Source: Sphaerulina vaccinii | Taxonomy: Eukaryota; Ascomycota; Dothideomycetes; Mycosphaerellales; Mycosphaerellaceae | Assembly: GCA_022570795.1 (NCBI GenBank) | Contig: JAKUDP010000023.1 | Span: 434,001-498,000, forward strand | Reading direction: 5' to 3' | DNA length: 64,000 nt | In this document: positions 33,007 to 43,099 of the stretch, piece after piece | How positions within the stretch are numbered: position 1 is the stretch's first letter | How the letters are laid out: every line of letters begins with the position of its first letter | Translations under genes and position numbers: made by a program | Notes under the pieces: model-generated | What the model was told of the DNA's origin: nothing | Seen by the model: only the letters and a program-made list of their open reading frames with translations | The model's database searches: none

Positions 33007-33973
33007 AGAGGGACGACGAAAAACAGCAGGCTCAAGTACGAGCCTTCAGGTATTGGAATAGCTAGATATGTGCTCCTAGCAGTAAGGTTTTGCAGGAGTT
33101 AGGACTTAAGGGAATATAGACAATGAACTACATGTTATCTTACTGACTTTGCCGTCTCTCATCTCGTGGTTTGCAAGTGACAAGAACTCAAGTTGGTGAT
33201 AGTTATCTCTATCAAAAGCAGGTTATTAATCGTAGTGATCGCACCTTATCGAACCAGATATGATCCTCTAGCTCCTTGACGTGACACGGGCATGAATCCT
33301 GTGATTTAGAGACATACATCCATGATGACACGCTGCTGCGAGATGCAGGCAATCATCAGAGCGGGTTTAAGTGTTCGTGAAAAGTGTTGGCTATTACTTT
33401 CGGAAATCTTCTTCTCACAAGAAACACCCTCTCATCTCCAAAGTCATGTTGTAGATCGACGCCTACGCGTTAACCGCGCATGCCTGACACCTTTAGCCTC
33501 TGCGCCACCTCTTTATCAGTCAGTATACTGCTGTTCATCATGATCTGGTCCGACTCAAGCGATCCTAGTTGTGCGACTGCGTGCCAGTAGTTGCGAAGAA
33601 GCGAGTATCGAGACTTCAAGCAGAAGCTCGGTGTCATGTCACCAATGACGCTGAGATGGAAGACCATCACTGCTACGAAAGCTGATGAGACTGTGGCTGT
33701 AGCACGGGAATGAAAAAAGGTCTCAGTGGCGAATGTAGTGCTTGCTCTTGAATCGTTGCATCTGATCATAGCACACCACGCTTGACAGTACAGTGATCAT
33801 GGCGGGCAGGTGGTGGAGTATGCCATGAAGAGCCAGACTTGTTGTTCGATGCCACTTAGCGAGCTCCTTCTAGATTTGGCCGATCATGAAGGGCAGTGAT
33901 GGTGTCGTGAAACGACCTGGAGTGTAACTTTGCTTAACATATTTTGTTCATCTTATCTGGGTGGGTAGTACTG
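33007..33973. other. Intergenic, 1 kb, with a degenerate tRNA-like stretch
   Basis: No protein gene supported. The minus strand of about 33440-33515 carries an A-box-like word (TGGCGCAGAGG) and a weaker B-box-like word (TCGATC). It has an anticodon-arm-like hairpin between them (ATGCG, 7-nt loop, CGCGT). See the findings for doubts. Confidence 0.4.
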
Positions 33974-36364
33974 TCACCCATTCTTAATCAGCCAGCCATA
34001 CCACAATCCAGCAGGCACAGCAACCAGTAATACACTTCTTAAGAACTCATCCAGCGCTCTTCGTGCTCTAGACTTAGGTTTCCGTCTGCCCACTTTCCCA
34101 CCTTTGGCCTGACTATCAAAGTCACCGTAATGACTCCCAACATGAGACTCTTCGTCACTCTCCTCTTCTTCATCAGGATCTCGCCATTTCACGTTAGGGT
34201 AGTAGCCGGCCTTCTCAATCAAGCCACCTCCACCGTTCATTCTGCCGTTGGCTTCTTGTAAGTTCGGCAAGACATAGCCGGACTGGTTTGGTGTCAGAGC
34301 GCCAGAAGCTGCAGGCGAGACTGTACGTGTTCGAGCGTTGAAGGAGCGTTGGACGCTGAGATGTTGGTTGCTTGTACTAGAAGCATTTGCTGAGCCCGTA
34401 GAAGTCGAGCTCGCGCGCCCTCTACCACCTGACTTCTCATCTGGCTTGGGTGAGGACTTCCGAGGACTGACTGAGCCATTGCGGCCGTTGGGCTTGCCAC
34501 GAGGGGCGAAGCGTGGAAGGCCCATCTTCTCGCGGACAGTGTCGAGGTCAAGGTTCAAATCGCTGTCGTCCTCGTCTGCTGGATCAGGAAGGTTCCTGAT
34601 GCCGATGACCACAGCGCGTACCAAGAGGACCACTATAGTGAGGCCAAGGAGCTGAGCATAAGAGATGAAAACGCTCAGCTGATCCGGCAATAAACAGAGC
34701 TCGGTCTGTATGGTCTTGCAACCGCGGTCCATACCACTCATACACTCTCCAATATGCTTGCCTTGCTCATCGACCGGATTCCACATGCTCACAAGCAGGA
34801 AACCAGGCTTTCTGACCCCCATGGCCCAGCTGAAACTCTTGATCGTGATCTCACGCACTGTTCGCATGACGGCGTGTTCTTTCTTCGTATCGACATTATA
34901 GCGCCCAACATTGAAGCGATGCGTCACATCGCAGTAGTCGTGATCGTCTCCGGAGAAGATGTGCACGAGATTGCCTGCTGTGGAGACTTTCTTGGCAATG
35001 ATGCTCGTCAAGGACGGTGTAAGAACATTCTGATACTGATAGCCAGCAGACAGAGGTATGGACCTGCCTCGTTCTCGCAATCTCCCGCAGTCGACATCTG
35101 GATTGCGATACAGTGGTACGTGTGACAGCAACACGACAGGTAGCTGTGGTCCAGTAGGCTTAGGCGCATCTTCCACCAGTTCCCAATCATCATCTCCACG
35201 CTTCATGAGCTGACCTGGTGCTGGCTTCAGCTTCTCTCCTATGCCTCTGTCATCTTTGTGTTCAGTGAGATCATGAGACCACAGTTTTCGAGGATGTGAC
35301 CCTGGGTATATCTTTTCCAGCTCTTCCTTGACAGTTCTCGGAGCGTTTTTGTCCAAGCTGTTCAAGAAATCGTTCGTAGGAGTCCAGATGTGCGAGTACT
35401 TCGTCCTTCGCTCCTCACTGACTTGTCCCACTTCTGGCACATACTCGTCGTATGCACTCAGAGAGGGTGTGTCCAGGCTGACGAATGTGTGGTTCCCGAG
35501 CACATATACACTGTTTGTCTCGCCGAAGCGACTCTCGAATCGATCTCTTACAGTAACCTGCACTCCGTTGCCAAAGCCCAGATCATGATTTCCAGGCAAG
35601 CTTGTCTTCAGCACCCTACTCTTGCTTCCTGAAGTCGCGTACTCTCGCCATGACACATTGCGGGCGCCATTGATAATGCTCACAGGACTTTCCGGCAGCT
35701 CATAGGCGGGCTCGAAGCTGCGATTGGCGTTTGGATATAGCTGACTCTCCTCCAAAAAGATCTTCGCGAAGCGGTCGAAATCAGTATCCCACTGCCTCTG
35801 CTTCCACTTATTCCATCTGCCATTCTCACCAGGCACGAATTTGTTCAGATCTGTCGTGCCATCTCCCAGTAGCCTCTGGCCTTCTTTCTTTCCTTCATCC
35901 AACACCAGCAAGTTGATCAAGACCTGTCTCTGTTCACTGTTCATGGCCTTCGCCCTCTCCGTGCTCCACTCTCGACCTCCATCGAACAGATCGCCAATGA
36001 AGACGATGCTGTCTGGATCCAGCACTTCATTGATTAATCTGAAGTTTCTCCGCATGTACAGATCCGTGTAATACTCTGTCAGACTCGACAGTGGCCATGG
36101 TCTTGCCGGATATGTATGAGGGTCCACCAGCTGAGGATCAGCAATGAAGACAGATCTGTGAGGGGCTGCATCTTTGTGCCATGGTTCCCAGTGTTTCCAG
36201 TCACATTGTGTGATGTGAGAGTGGAAGATGCTCCGTTCTTTGGAGTATATTATGCATAGCCATATGAGTGTTATGAGGACAGTGGTGAAGGTGATGTGTC
36301 GTGTCCAAGGATATCGGCGGGTGATGCGGACAAGACTTGATTGTGCGACATGTCGGAGTCGCAT
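33974..36364 (-). CDS. TED1: TED1/CDC1-type calcineurin-like phosphoesterase (GPI-anchor remodelling)
   Basis: Single exon, 796 aa. Family members (Cdc1/Ted1, mammalian MPPE1/PGAP5) remove ethanolamine phosphate from GPI-anchor mannose in the ER so that GPI proteins can leave. A signal-anchor helix lies at about residues 25-41. The metallophosphoesterase motifs are FIADPQLVD (near residue 73), IGDLFDGGREW, LPGNHDLG and FSGDDHDYCD. Two or more C-terminal membrane segments follow, one near residues 570-595 and one at the very end (RSVLLVAVPAGLWYGWLI). Between them is a Ser/Arg-rich cytosolic region with SPRK and TPN sites. The yeast split between CDC1 and TED1 does not map cleanly onto filamentous fungi. 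Enzyme family is sure; the exact step is inferred. Confidence 0.9.
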   Translation of the reverse strand: MRLRHVAQSSLVRITRRYPWTRHITFTTVLITLIWLCIIYSKERSIFHSHITQCDWKHWEPWHKDAAPHRSVFIADPQLVDPHTYPARPWPLSSLTEYYTDLYMRRNFRLINEVLDPDSIVFIGDLFDGGREWSTERAKAMNSEQRQVLINLLVLDEGKKEGQRLLGDGTTDLNKFVPGENGRWNKWKQRQWDTDFDRFAKIFLEESQLYPNANRSFEPAYELPESPVSIINGARNVSWREYATSGSKSRVLKTSLPGNHDLGFGNGVQVTVRDRFESRFGETNSVYVLGNHTFVSLDTPSLSAYDEYVPEVGQVSEERRTKYSHIWTPTNDFLNSLDKNAPRTVKEELEKIYPGSHPRKLWSHDLTEHKDDRGIGEKLKPAPGQLMKRGDDDWELVEDAPKPTGPQLPVVLLSHVPLYRNPDVDCGRLRERGRSIPLSAGYQYQNVLTPSLTSIIAKKVSTAGNLVHIFSGDDHDYCDVTHRFNVGRYNVDTKKEHAVMRTVREITIKSFSWAMGVRKPGFLLVSMWNPVDEQGKHIGECMSGMDRGCKTIQTELCLLPDQLSVFISYAQLLGLTIVVLLVRAVVIGIRNLPDPADEDDSDLNLDLDTVREKMGLPRFAPRGKPNGRNGSVSPRKSSPKPDEKSGGRGRASSTSTGSANASSTSNQHLSVQRSFNARTRTVSPAASGALTPNQSGYVLPNLQEANGRMNGGGGLIEKAGYYPNVKWRDPDEEEESDEESHVGSHYGDFDSQAKGGKVGRRKPKSRARRALDEFLRSVLLVAVPAGLWYGWLIKNG

Positions 36365-37365
36365 CTCGAAGAAGGTGCTATCGTGGAGACCATGTATACA
36401 GCATCCTCAGGATGAGGAGGTCCTGGCGAGCTGTGAATTTGCAATACGAGCTCGAAGATGACACGAGGAAGGTCGAAATAGGAGACTCGATACCGACCCA
36501 ATGTTTCTGTTCTGTGGTAGACGCGCAACATCCAGGCATTCAGGCAGGGTCCATCTTGGACAAGGGTGTCACGACCTTTTCTTGGCGCTCAAAAGCCCTA
36601 CTGGAGAGACTTCAGCTTCTATCCTTCTTATACAACTGCATCAACATACTGTCTCTCAGGCTTCAAGCGACCAAGATCACAGTTAGTGCGGCGAAGCTCG
36701 TACGAGCACCTACGAGGACATCAGCTATGAGCACCTACAGGAGAGGATGCGCAAAGATGTTAGCATCATGCTCGCCGCTGTGTTAGGAGCATCAAAAGTC
36801 ATCCCAGTCGCATGTAGGTGCTGAGCTGCTATATATGCTTATGCTCACAGACGTTCGATCAAGATTGCATATGTGGCATATCTCGTTTCAAGGCACCCAA
36901 CAGCGATCAGCTATGCAGCATAGAAGACTGATGTTTTGGGTGCAGATGAAAGAATTCGGAAGCAGATGACCGAGAGTGCGGCGCGGCAAACCGAAGGAAC
37001 CTATCTTCAGAGATGAAGTCAAAGCCGTCCAGTCGAAGAGAGTATGTGGATACTTCCGCAAGGCGTCTGTCGGCAAAGGCGACCCAAACCAGCAGCGTCT
37101 GTTGACGCCCTTAGCGCTCCCCATCCCTTGCGTTCGAGCTTCCGCCACGCCTCGCGCTAGCGCTGGTATTGCAAAGTGACAAGCTCTGGGGATTGGATCA
37201 ACGTCTACGACTTGTTTTCCCACCCAAATTCCAGCACGTTATTCTTGGGTTGGCAATTCACGAATTGATGATACTGAACAGCTCCAGAAATGGCAGATAT
37301 GAACCGGCCCAGGCGGCCATCGCATGCTCGACTCTTCGCGAGCTATATCCTCATTTCCGTCGAAC
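36365..37365. other. Intergenic, 1 kb, promoters of two divergent genes
   Basis: Upstream region of TED1 (minus) and the secreted protein at 37366 (plus). Only chance-like ORFs seen. Confidence 0.4.
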
Positions 37366-38316
37366 ATGTCGCCCTCCACGCTTCTCGCTCTCCTGGTACC
37401 ATTCGCTGCCACAATCAACGCACAGTCGAGCAACTCGTGTCTGAAAAGGAGTGTCATCGCGTACACGTCGGAGTCTACGACCTATTTCATCACCGATCTT
37501 GGGACGAACTTGCCCGCAACTCCATCTTTCTGCCCCAATGTCACAACAGAGACTCTTCTCTCCACCATCTACGCGACCGCGGCAACAGTCACGACCACGA
37601 TACTTCAGCAGACCTCGCTATCATCGCCGAGCGCCAGTCCAGCTTCAGACGTAGCAGTCGTGGATTATGGCTTTGAGAACGGCAGTGAACTACCTTTCAA
37701 TGGAACAGCATCTAGCTCTTCAGTGGCGGCCCAAGTCGCAGCTGCTGGTCCAATGCTGCCCTATGCCGGCGACAGCTATCTGCTCATCACCTTCAATAAC
37801 ACAGCGGCGGCTGTGCAGCGAGCTCGGAGACAAGTATCCACGCCGCAGATTTACAACGTCACGCAAATGTTTGCGGCCAGTACTGGGATGTCATACACCT
37901 TGAGCGCATATGCTGCCGAAGCAGCAATGAACGGCATTCAGCCGGATTGCGCGCTCACGATATGCAGCGGCGACTCATGCGGCTCAGCTCAGGCATTGAC
38001 GACACGAAATTCGCCGTACTCATACCGGTGGACCGCACCAGCTACAGATCCGAACGCCGTCGCAACCTACAGCGTCGCGTGCATCGACTCGGCCTACGTG
38101 GCTCTGGATAATGTCACCGTGGTCGCCAGTACTGGCCAGTCCTCCGACGGCCCGACCACTGTAACTCAATATGTTACAAGGACCTATACTGTCCAGCAGA
38201 CGATGAGCGCCTCTCCAGCGTCACCATCCGTGCAGCTTGTGCCAGTCACGCAGACCACGACAAGTGTTTATACGACGCAGAATATTTCAGAATCAGTCTT
38301 CTTGAGACATCGCTAG
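37366..38316 (+). CDS. Secreted Ser/Thr-rich protein with carbohydrate-binding-like domain
   Basis: Single exon as modelled, 316 aa. The start is the ATG of MSPSTLLALLVPFAATINAQ, a clear signal peptide; an upstream in-frame ATG at 37324 would add residues before it. After a TTVTT-rich linker there is a domain of about 150 residues (DYGFENGSELPFNG ... YSVACIDSAYVALDNVTVV). Its order resembles jelly-roll CBM-like domains found repeatedly in fungal surface proteins: NG-rich start, an A-Y-A core, two cysteine pairs, and an ALDNVTV end. The end is TTVTQYVTRTYTV-rich, as in cell-wall proteins, but no GPI signal is visible before the stop. The 3' end may be incomplete (missing exon). Function unknown. 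Confidence 0.65.
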   Translation: MSPSTLLALLVPFAATINAQSSNSCLKRSVIAYTSESTTYFITDLGTNLPATPSFCPNVTTETLLSTIYATAATVTTTILQQTSLSSPSASPASDVAVVDYGFENGSELPFNGTASSSSVAAQVAAAGPMLPYAGDSYLLITFNNTAAAVQRARRQVSTPQIYNVTQMFAASTGMSYTLSAYAAEAAMNGIQPDCALTICSGDSCGSAQALTTRNSPYSYRWTAPATDPNAVATYSVACIDSAYVALDNVTVVASTGQSSDGPTTVTQYVTRTYTVQQTMSASPASPSVQLVPVTQTTTSVYTTQNISESVFLRHR

Positions 38317-38583
38317 CCCTTGAGGAACAGCATAAAGGTTTCCAGAATATTCGAGCCATTCATCTGCCGCTACGTGTAGGCTGCACTACGAAGCCAAGCT
38401 ACTGCGACAGTCTCACGATTCACTTGCAACACGCAGGCAGCACCCTAGTGGAACACGTGAAGGTCAATGCAGTGTCTGTACGAAGATGTAGAAAGTATGT
38501 GCGCAGTCACCTCATACGGAACTCAACCTACTATCAGGAGCCCAGTTCGATACTACCACATCTTCCACCCTGGCAGGATCAAC

Positions 38584-39365
38584 ATGCGCGCCCCTGTCAT
38601 GCTACATGTGCTCCAAGCACTAGCCTTATTAGCTCCACATGTCCAAGCAGACATAGCAGAGACCTGTACAGGCTCCGACCTAGTGCATCTACAATCTGCA
38701 CTTCTCAAAGCTCAAGCTTGTGTTGCGATGGTTGTGGAAAGCAATGCTGAGCTCGAAGATTTTACGGGAAATCGGCTCGCTCAAGACAAGAAAGAACTAC
38801 GAGAACGATACTTCGGCCAGCTCAGTCCGAGCAACGACAAATACGTGGACGATGTCTTCCGCCGAATGCAGCAACAATGGAACAAGACCACCTGGAATTG
38901 CGCCCTTCCTGGTACTTCGGATCACCATTACTGCGAGTCTGACAACTTCGCAGCTTTCGTTCAGCCCCTTTACAGACAGGGCGACTTGGTGTCCCAATAT
39001 GCTGAAAGGGCAAGACTCTGAGTTCAAGACAGTGGTTCATGAAATGGCACACACATTCACGGTTGAAGGATGGACTCAAAGTGGGTATAACAAATCGCGT
39101 CAATTCTCAAGAACAGCTACCAACATTGCGAGTAGTCATCGATGTGTCGTCTACGAAGCTAGGAGCTTGTATTCATTTCATGAACCTTTGGGGCACCGCC
39201 AATGGTGCATACGGCAAATTGAGAGCTCAGCAACTCGCATTCTGGTCGTCGGCTGCCGCTGTGACCAATGCAGACAACTATGCGTTATACGCAATCGAGA
39301 CATGTCAGCCAGATCATTACCTCGTCTCGCAACCAGTCGACATCGATCGAGACCCACTACCCTAG
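38584..39365 (+). CDS. Secreted M35-like (aspzincin) metallopeptidase, atypical
   Basis: Modelled as three exons: 38584-38911, 38976-39080 and 39136-39365, 220 aa, all in frame. A signal peptide (MRAPVMLHVLQALALLAPHVQA) precedes a helical domain and the zinc-binding HEMAH motif. The C-terminal NADNYALYAIE block is typical of the family. The third zinc ligand in aspzincins is the Asp of GTxDxxYG; here the matching segment reads GTANGAYG, with Asn in place of Asp. Intron 1 (64 nt, GTACTT, TCTGAC branch, TTTACAG) is open throughout in the first frame and encodes HHYCESDN, a family-like Cys block. So the first splice may instead mask a frameshift near 38989. Either way activity is doubtful. Confidence 0.55.
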
Positions 39366-40076
39366 ATCTGTAGCACGAGCATCATGCAGCAACGGGGCCA
39401 TCTTGTGCTTTGCGGGCTTGTGGCTCTCTTCTGCGGTTGTGTATCTCACTTTGCCTACTTGCTATTTGTACGATGCTGCAGTAGCAAGCAAAGTCACAAT
39501 AGGAAGCAACGTCGCAGTAAGAAGATCGTCGAAGCAGTCAAACCTCTGGCTACCCACTCGAAGACTGCTTAGCGACGAGATGCTCCGCGTGCCAAGATCA
39601 CGTATAGACATGGCGTTGGCCGAATTGATCTTATCATGAAGGAGTCGGAAGTCGTAGTCGATGAGAAGAAGACGGTGAACTACAGGAAGAGGATGCAGAG
39701 GGTTAGCTGGAGCATGTATTGTATAGCTTGTAACGGAAATCTTGTCGGCTGCCAATAGTATCTTGTGATCCATCTCTACTATGTTCGGCCTTTGAGACTT
39801 CATGTCTTCGTGCAAGGTTGCTGTCGTACACTTCTGGCCAACACATGCCCTCCAACTAAGCGTCGTCACTCTGTTCATGCTGTACACGCCGACTTGCCAC
39901 TCCTACTATCCGATGAGGAAGAGTCACTTTGCATTCTTCTCTTCTGTTGTTTCTGGCAGTTGTCCGACGACGACAGCCTCCATCGCATTGCATTCCGGCT
40001 CTCCATCGAAGTTACCATCATATGTTGTCCTTCGCCACTCTCTGTTCATAGTGTACAAGCAGACTCACTCCGCTCA
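39366..40076. other. Intergenic, 0.7 kb
   Basis: An ATG-started frame of 62 codons at 39384-39572 has one hydrophobic segment and a basic tail, but no other support. Short repeated words (TGTACACGCCGACTTGCCACTCC and TGTACAAGCAGACTCACTCC) are seen near 39880 and 40060. Nothing else is called. Confidence 0.35.
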
Positions 40077-40826
40077 CTACTCGATCAGAATAGGTCGTTC
40101 TGCACTGTTGCCCAGCTCTTGAAGCATGTCAATGTAAACAAAGACTGACTTGTCGAGCTTTTCACCCTCGCGCAGATCGCCATCGTCCGTCATTTTGAGG
40201 GCCTTGAGGTACTGCGAAACAAAATCTCCCAGTGTGAGATCTGGGTGGCACTCTGCTCTGATCTCTCCGTAGTCCCTTCCGATGTGTAGTGCTGCGTAGC
40301 GCCACTGGAAGGAGACCTCTAGCGTCAGAGCTCCTTCGACTCTGAACATCTTCATCTTCCACCACGATGGTCTGTTCCTGCGACCAGCTGCCCAGAGGCG
40401 ATCGAAACGCAAGGTGTGGCCGAGAATCTGCGAGGCGTGGCCGAGTTTCAAGTACAGAGGTGGCAAAGTGACTTCCATGACAGCTGGAACCTCATGGAAC
40501 TCGTTGTGTGCCTGCCAGGATGGCGCTTCCGATACATTGAGATATCTGATGAGCCACCTCATTGGTGCATATTGATCTTTGCCATTGTCATTCTTGCTCA
40601 AGCTCAACCACATTCGTTCCTGGAGCTTCGAGCTCGCCTTGATGGTAGCCTTGAAAGTGGCGCTGACTCTTTGCAGGATGAAGAGGATCTTGCAGGGACT
40701 AGTTCCAGTAAGAGGAAATTCGCGGGCGAGTTCGAGAAGTATCTGTTCGAGGAGTTCTGCGATGCCGAAGACTCTGTCCTGTGGCCGAAGTGCCACAGCT
40801 GTGGCGTGATGTGCCCACTGCCTCAT
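40077..40826 (-). CDS. F-box-like protein
   Basis: Single exon, 249 aa, starting at the ATG of MRQWAHHATAV; an upstream in-frame GTG is ignored. Residues about 17-60 read as an F-box-type domain (VFGIAELLEQILLELA ... ILFILQRVSATFKATIKAS ... LQERMWL), the version common in large Dothideomycete families. F-box proteins link targets to SKP1-cullin ubiquitin ligases. The rest has no leucine-rich or WD repeats that would name a target. It lacks the conserved HDxxHGKxKR block of the eight-gene array at 48.4-54.6 kb, so it belongs to another branch. Confidence 0.7.
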   Translation of the reverse strand: MRQWAHHATAVALRPQDRVFGIAELLEQILLELAREFPLTGTSPCKILFILQRVSATFKATIKASSKLQERMWLSLSKNDNGKDQYAPMRWLIRYLNVSEAPSWQAHNEFHEVPAVMEVTLPPLYLKLGHASQILGHTLRFDRLWAAGRRNRPSWWKMKMFRVEGALTLEVSFQWRYAALHIGRDYGEIRAECHPDLTLGDFVSQYLKALKMTDDGDLREGEKLDKSVFVYIDMLQELGNSAERPILIE

Positions 40827-41227
40827 GTTGTGTTGGTGTTGGCGATGTCGTTGGATGGCGAAAGTCGAGCCGGAAACGAGCTGAGAATTGAATGTGAGCT
40901 TTTCGAATTTGTCGTTGCCTGGCAACCGCACACAACTCCGGATGTTTGAAAGTCACCGATGACAGTTCAGACGCGGAAGGCACAACCTGATCGTACTGAA
41001 GTACGTGAAATCTGTCTTATATGATCATTCTGTTGCCTTTTGAAAATTTGGTATCACTTTCAGGGCCTTTCCCAAATGTGTTACTTACTACATGTCCAAG
41101 ATGAAAATGCCCGTGACTCACCAATCAGTCTTATCTCCATGGTATACAGGTATAAATCGCGCGAGAAGTCGAACAAGTGAGGCCATCCCAGTGACATCTG
41201 CGCTCCCGCCCCTTAGTCTGATCTCGG
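40827..41227. other. Intergenic, 0.4 kb
   Basis: Between the F-box-like gene start and the 3' end of the unknown gene, both on the minus strand. No gene seen. Confidence 0.35.
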
Positions 41228-42439
41228 TCAATCATGGTAGCAGTGCAGATCCCCAATACTATCTCGTTCACAGCTGCTGCAAGCTGGATACAGCCCAGTC
41301 CAACAGAGAGGATTGAGCCATGCATCCAGCACAGGGCAGCACCCGCCTTCTTCACTGGCGGCGTCCTTCGAATTGGCGATCCTAAGGTCAGGTAGGCTGC
41401 CAGTGTCTGAGTCGGTCTCGTTCCCGCTATGCTTAGGGATTTTCTGGAGAGCTTCATCGTCCTGCGCCGCGACATTTTCAAGCTGCATAGATTGCTTCTG
41501 TCGTAACTCGTCGGGACCTTTCATTCTCACACACAACGGAGTGAATGTCTCGCCCGACTCAATCATTACAGAGTGAATGCGATGCTCCGCTGAAGAGGCC
41601 AAAGCCGCGTCGCTACCGTCGTACACATCGGAAGTGATGTGAGCGAAGCCACCAGATAAGTCGAGGCCGGGTTTCAGAAGATTGTAAGTGGACAACTTAG
41701 CTTTGTCCGACCACTGCGTATCTCCGAAGATGTACTCGCATTGCTTGATCCTGCTGAAGTCGACTTGTGAGAGCCGACAGCCATCTGGTCCCGGTGGGGT
41801 CTCTCTGGCAAGGCGTTTGAGAATCCTCATGCACGGCTCTTGGAATACGCGAGTGCAGCCGAAGTTCTTCTGTGAGAGATTTCAGTATTTGAGTACTTGA
41901 TAGCTGAAGAAGTTGGCTTCGACTTACCTCTTTCTTCTCGTTGTAGCGCTTGGCTTCCTCCGCAGGTAGGTCTGTCTCCAGAATCGTTACGCAGAAGTTC
42001 TGATCATCTAGCTTTGCGCTGCTGGCGGCGACAGCTTCGGTGAGGTTCTGGCCACCCGGGATGTTAAAGTCGTAGACGGTATTCAACCTTTGTGCGTTCG
42101 GGATAAGACTGTCTGGAGCCGGGACTGCATCTAGACGTGTGCTTAACTCCCACCGAGGAGCATCTCCGTCGTTCGGATACCAGAGGTCGAAGGGTACTCG
42201 CTTCTCTGAGATAGGCGTCGAATCCTTGTAGTCGTGACCTTTCTCGTGTTGTCCTATGTCACAGTCAGATGATGCTCTAATCTAGAGGAACAACCTAAAG
42301 CACGAGAAGTACCACGCTTGAGCGGCGTGGACCTCAGCGTGAAGGCGAGAGAGTGTGACATACCTGGGCCTGAGAAGGCGATGGGATTGATCTGGTTGAC
42401 AGCTGCCATGAGTGCAGCGATAGCCTTGAATGGAGCCAT
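41228..42439 (-). CDS. Unrecognised fungal protein, 347 aa
   Basis: Three exons: 42439-42364, 42253-41928 and 41869-41228, all in frame. The donors are GTATGT and GTAAGT. I do not recognise the family. The N-terminus (MAPFKAIAALMAAVNQINPIAF) is weakly hydrophobic and could be a mitochondrial presequence or an uncleaved anchor. The middle has well-conserved-looking blocks (PFDLWYPNDGD, NTVYDFNIPGGQNLTEAV, FGCTRVFQEPCMRI, DGCRLSQVDFSRIKQCEYIFGD). The C-terminus is cysteine-rich (CCPVLDAWLNPLCW, ACSSCERD). The third exon may be spliced further near its end, because another frame there encodes a hydrophobic stretch. No catalytic motif seen. Confidence 0.6.
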
Positions 42440-43099
42440 ATTGCTGAGTTGATGCTTCTGATATGTGATGTGTTGTGATGTATTGCGTTGTGTTGCGGTG
42501 TGTTGACTTGGTCTTGGTCTTGGTTGTAAAAGTCGAGAAGATCTGGGAAGAGGTGAGAATTATCTATACAATAGATGAAATAAATCAGAATAGGTAGCAG
42601 CATAGATGTGGATACTCGACCACGCGAGACGAAAGCTAGATTGATCAATTCAATGGTCCTGGGCTATGCAGAGACAGATACTCTGGTACGGGGACTCAGA
42701 TGGCTCCGCTCTTAGAGTAGCAAGAAGCAAGAGTAGCGGGACCGCTACCATCTTACAGCGGTACCTGTCCATACTTGAACCAACCTGAAGCGCACGGTTG
42801 ACGGGAGTGTGTGGACTGCGATGGTTTGTGATGGATGAAGAATGGAAGGAAGTTGAGGTGAAGTGAAATCTCATGCCAAGACTCGTTATCTCACGGACTC
42901 CACACGGGCCGGTCTCGGGCAGGACTATAACTTTGAAGGGCGCAACCAAGAAAGATGACTTGAGCATCATCCTTCTCTTTTCAGCATTTTCGTCTCCCCA
43001 AGATTTGATAGAAGCAGAAAGAAGAGGTCCACAGAACTGCCGATTCCGAAGCCTCCAGCTACAGTTCAAGATCCTGCATCCCACTCGGACGATACACCA
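42440..43099. other. Intergenic, 0.66 kb, divergent promoter region
   Basis: Separates the unknown gene (minus) and the dehydrogenase (plus). The bases next to 42440 are a TGTTGTGATGTATTG-like repetitive leader with several GTGTTG words. No gene seen. Confidence 0.45.

Noticed and set aside
39384..39572. 62-codon ORF with one hydrophobic segment after the M35-like gene
   Set aside because: Too short and without other support; it could be chance. Mentioned within the intergenic entry only.
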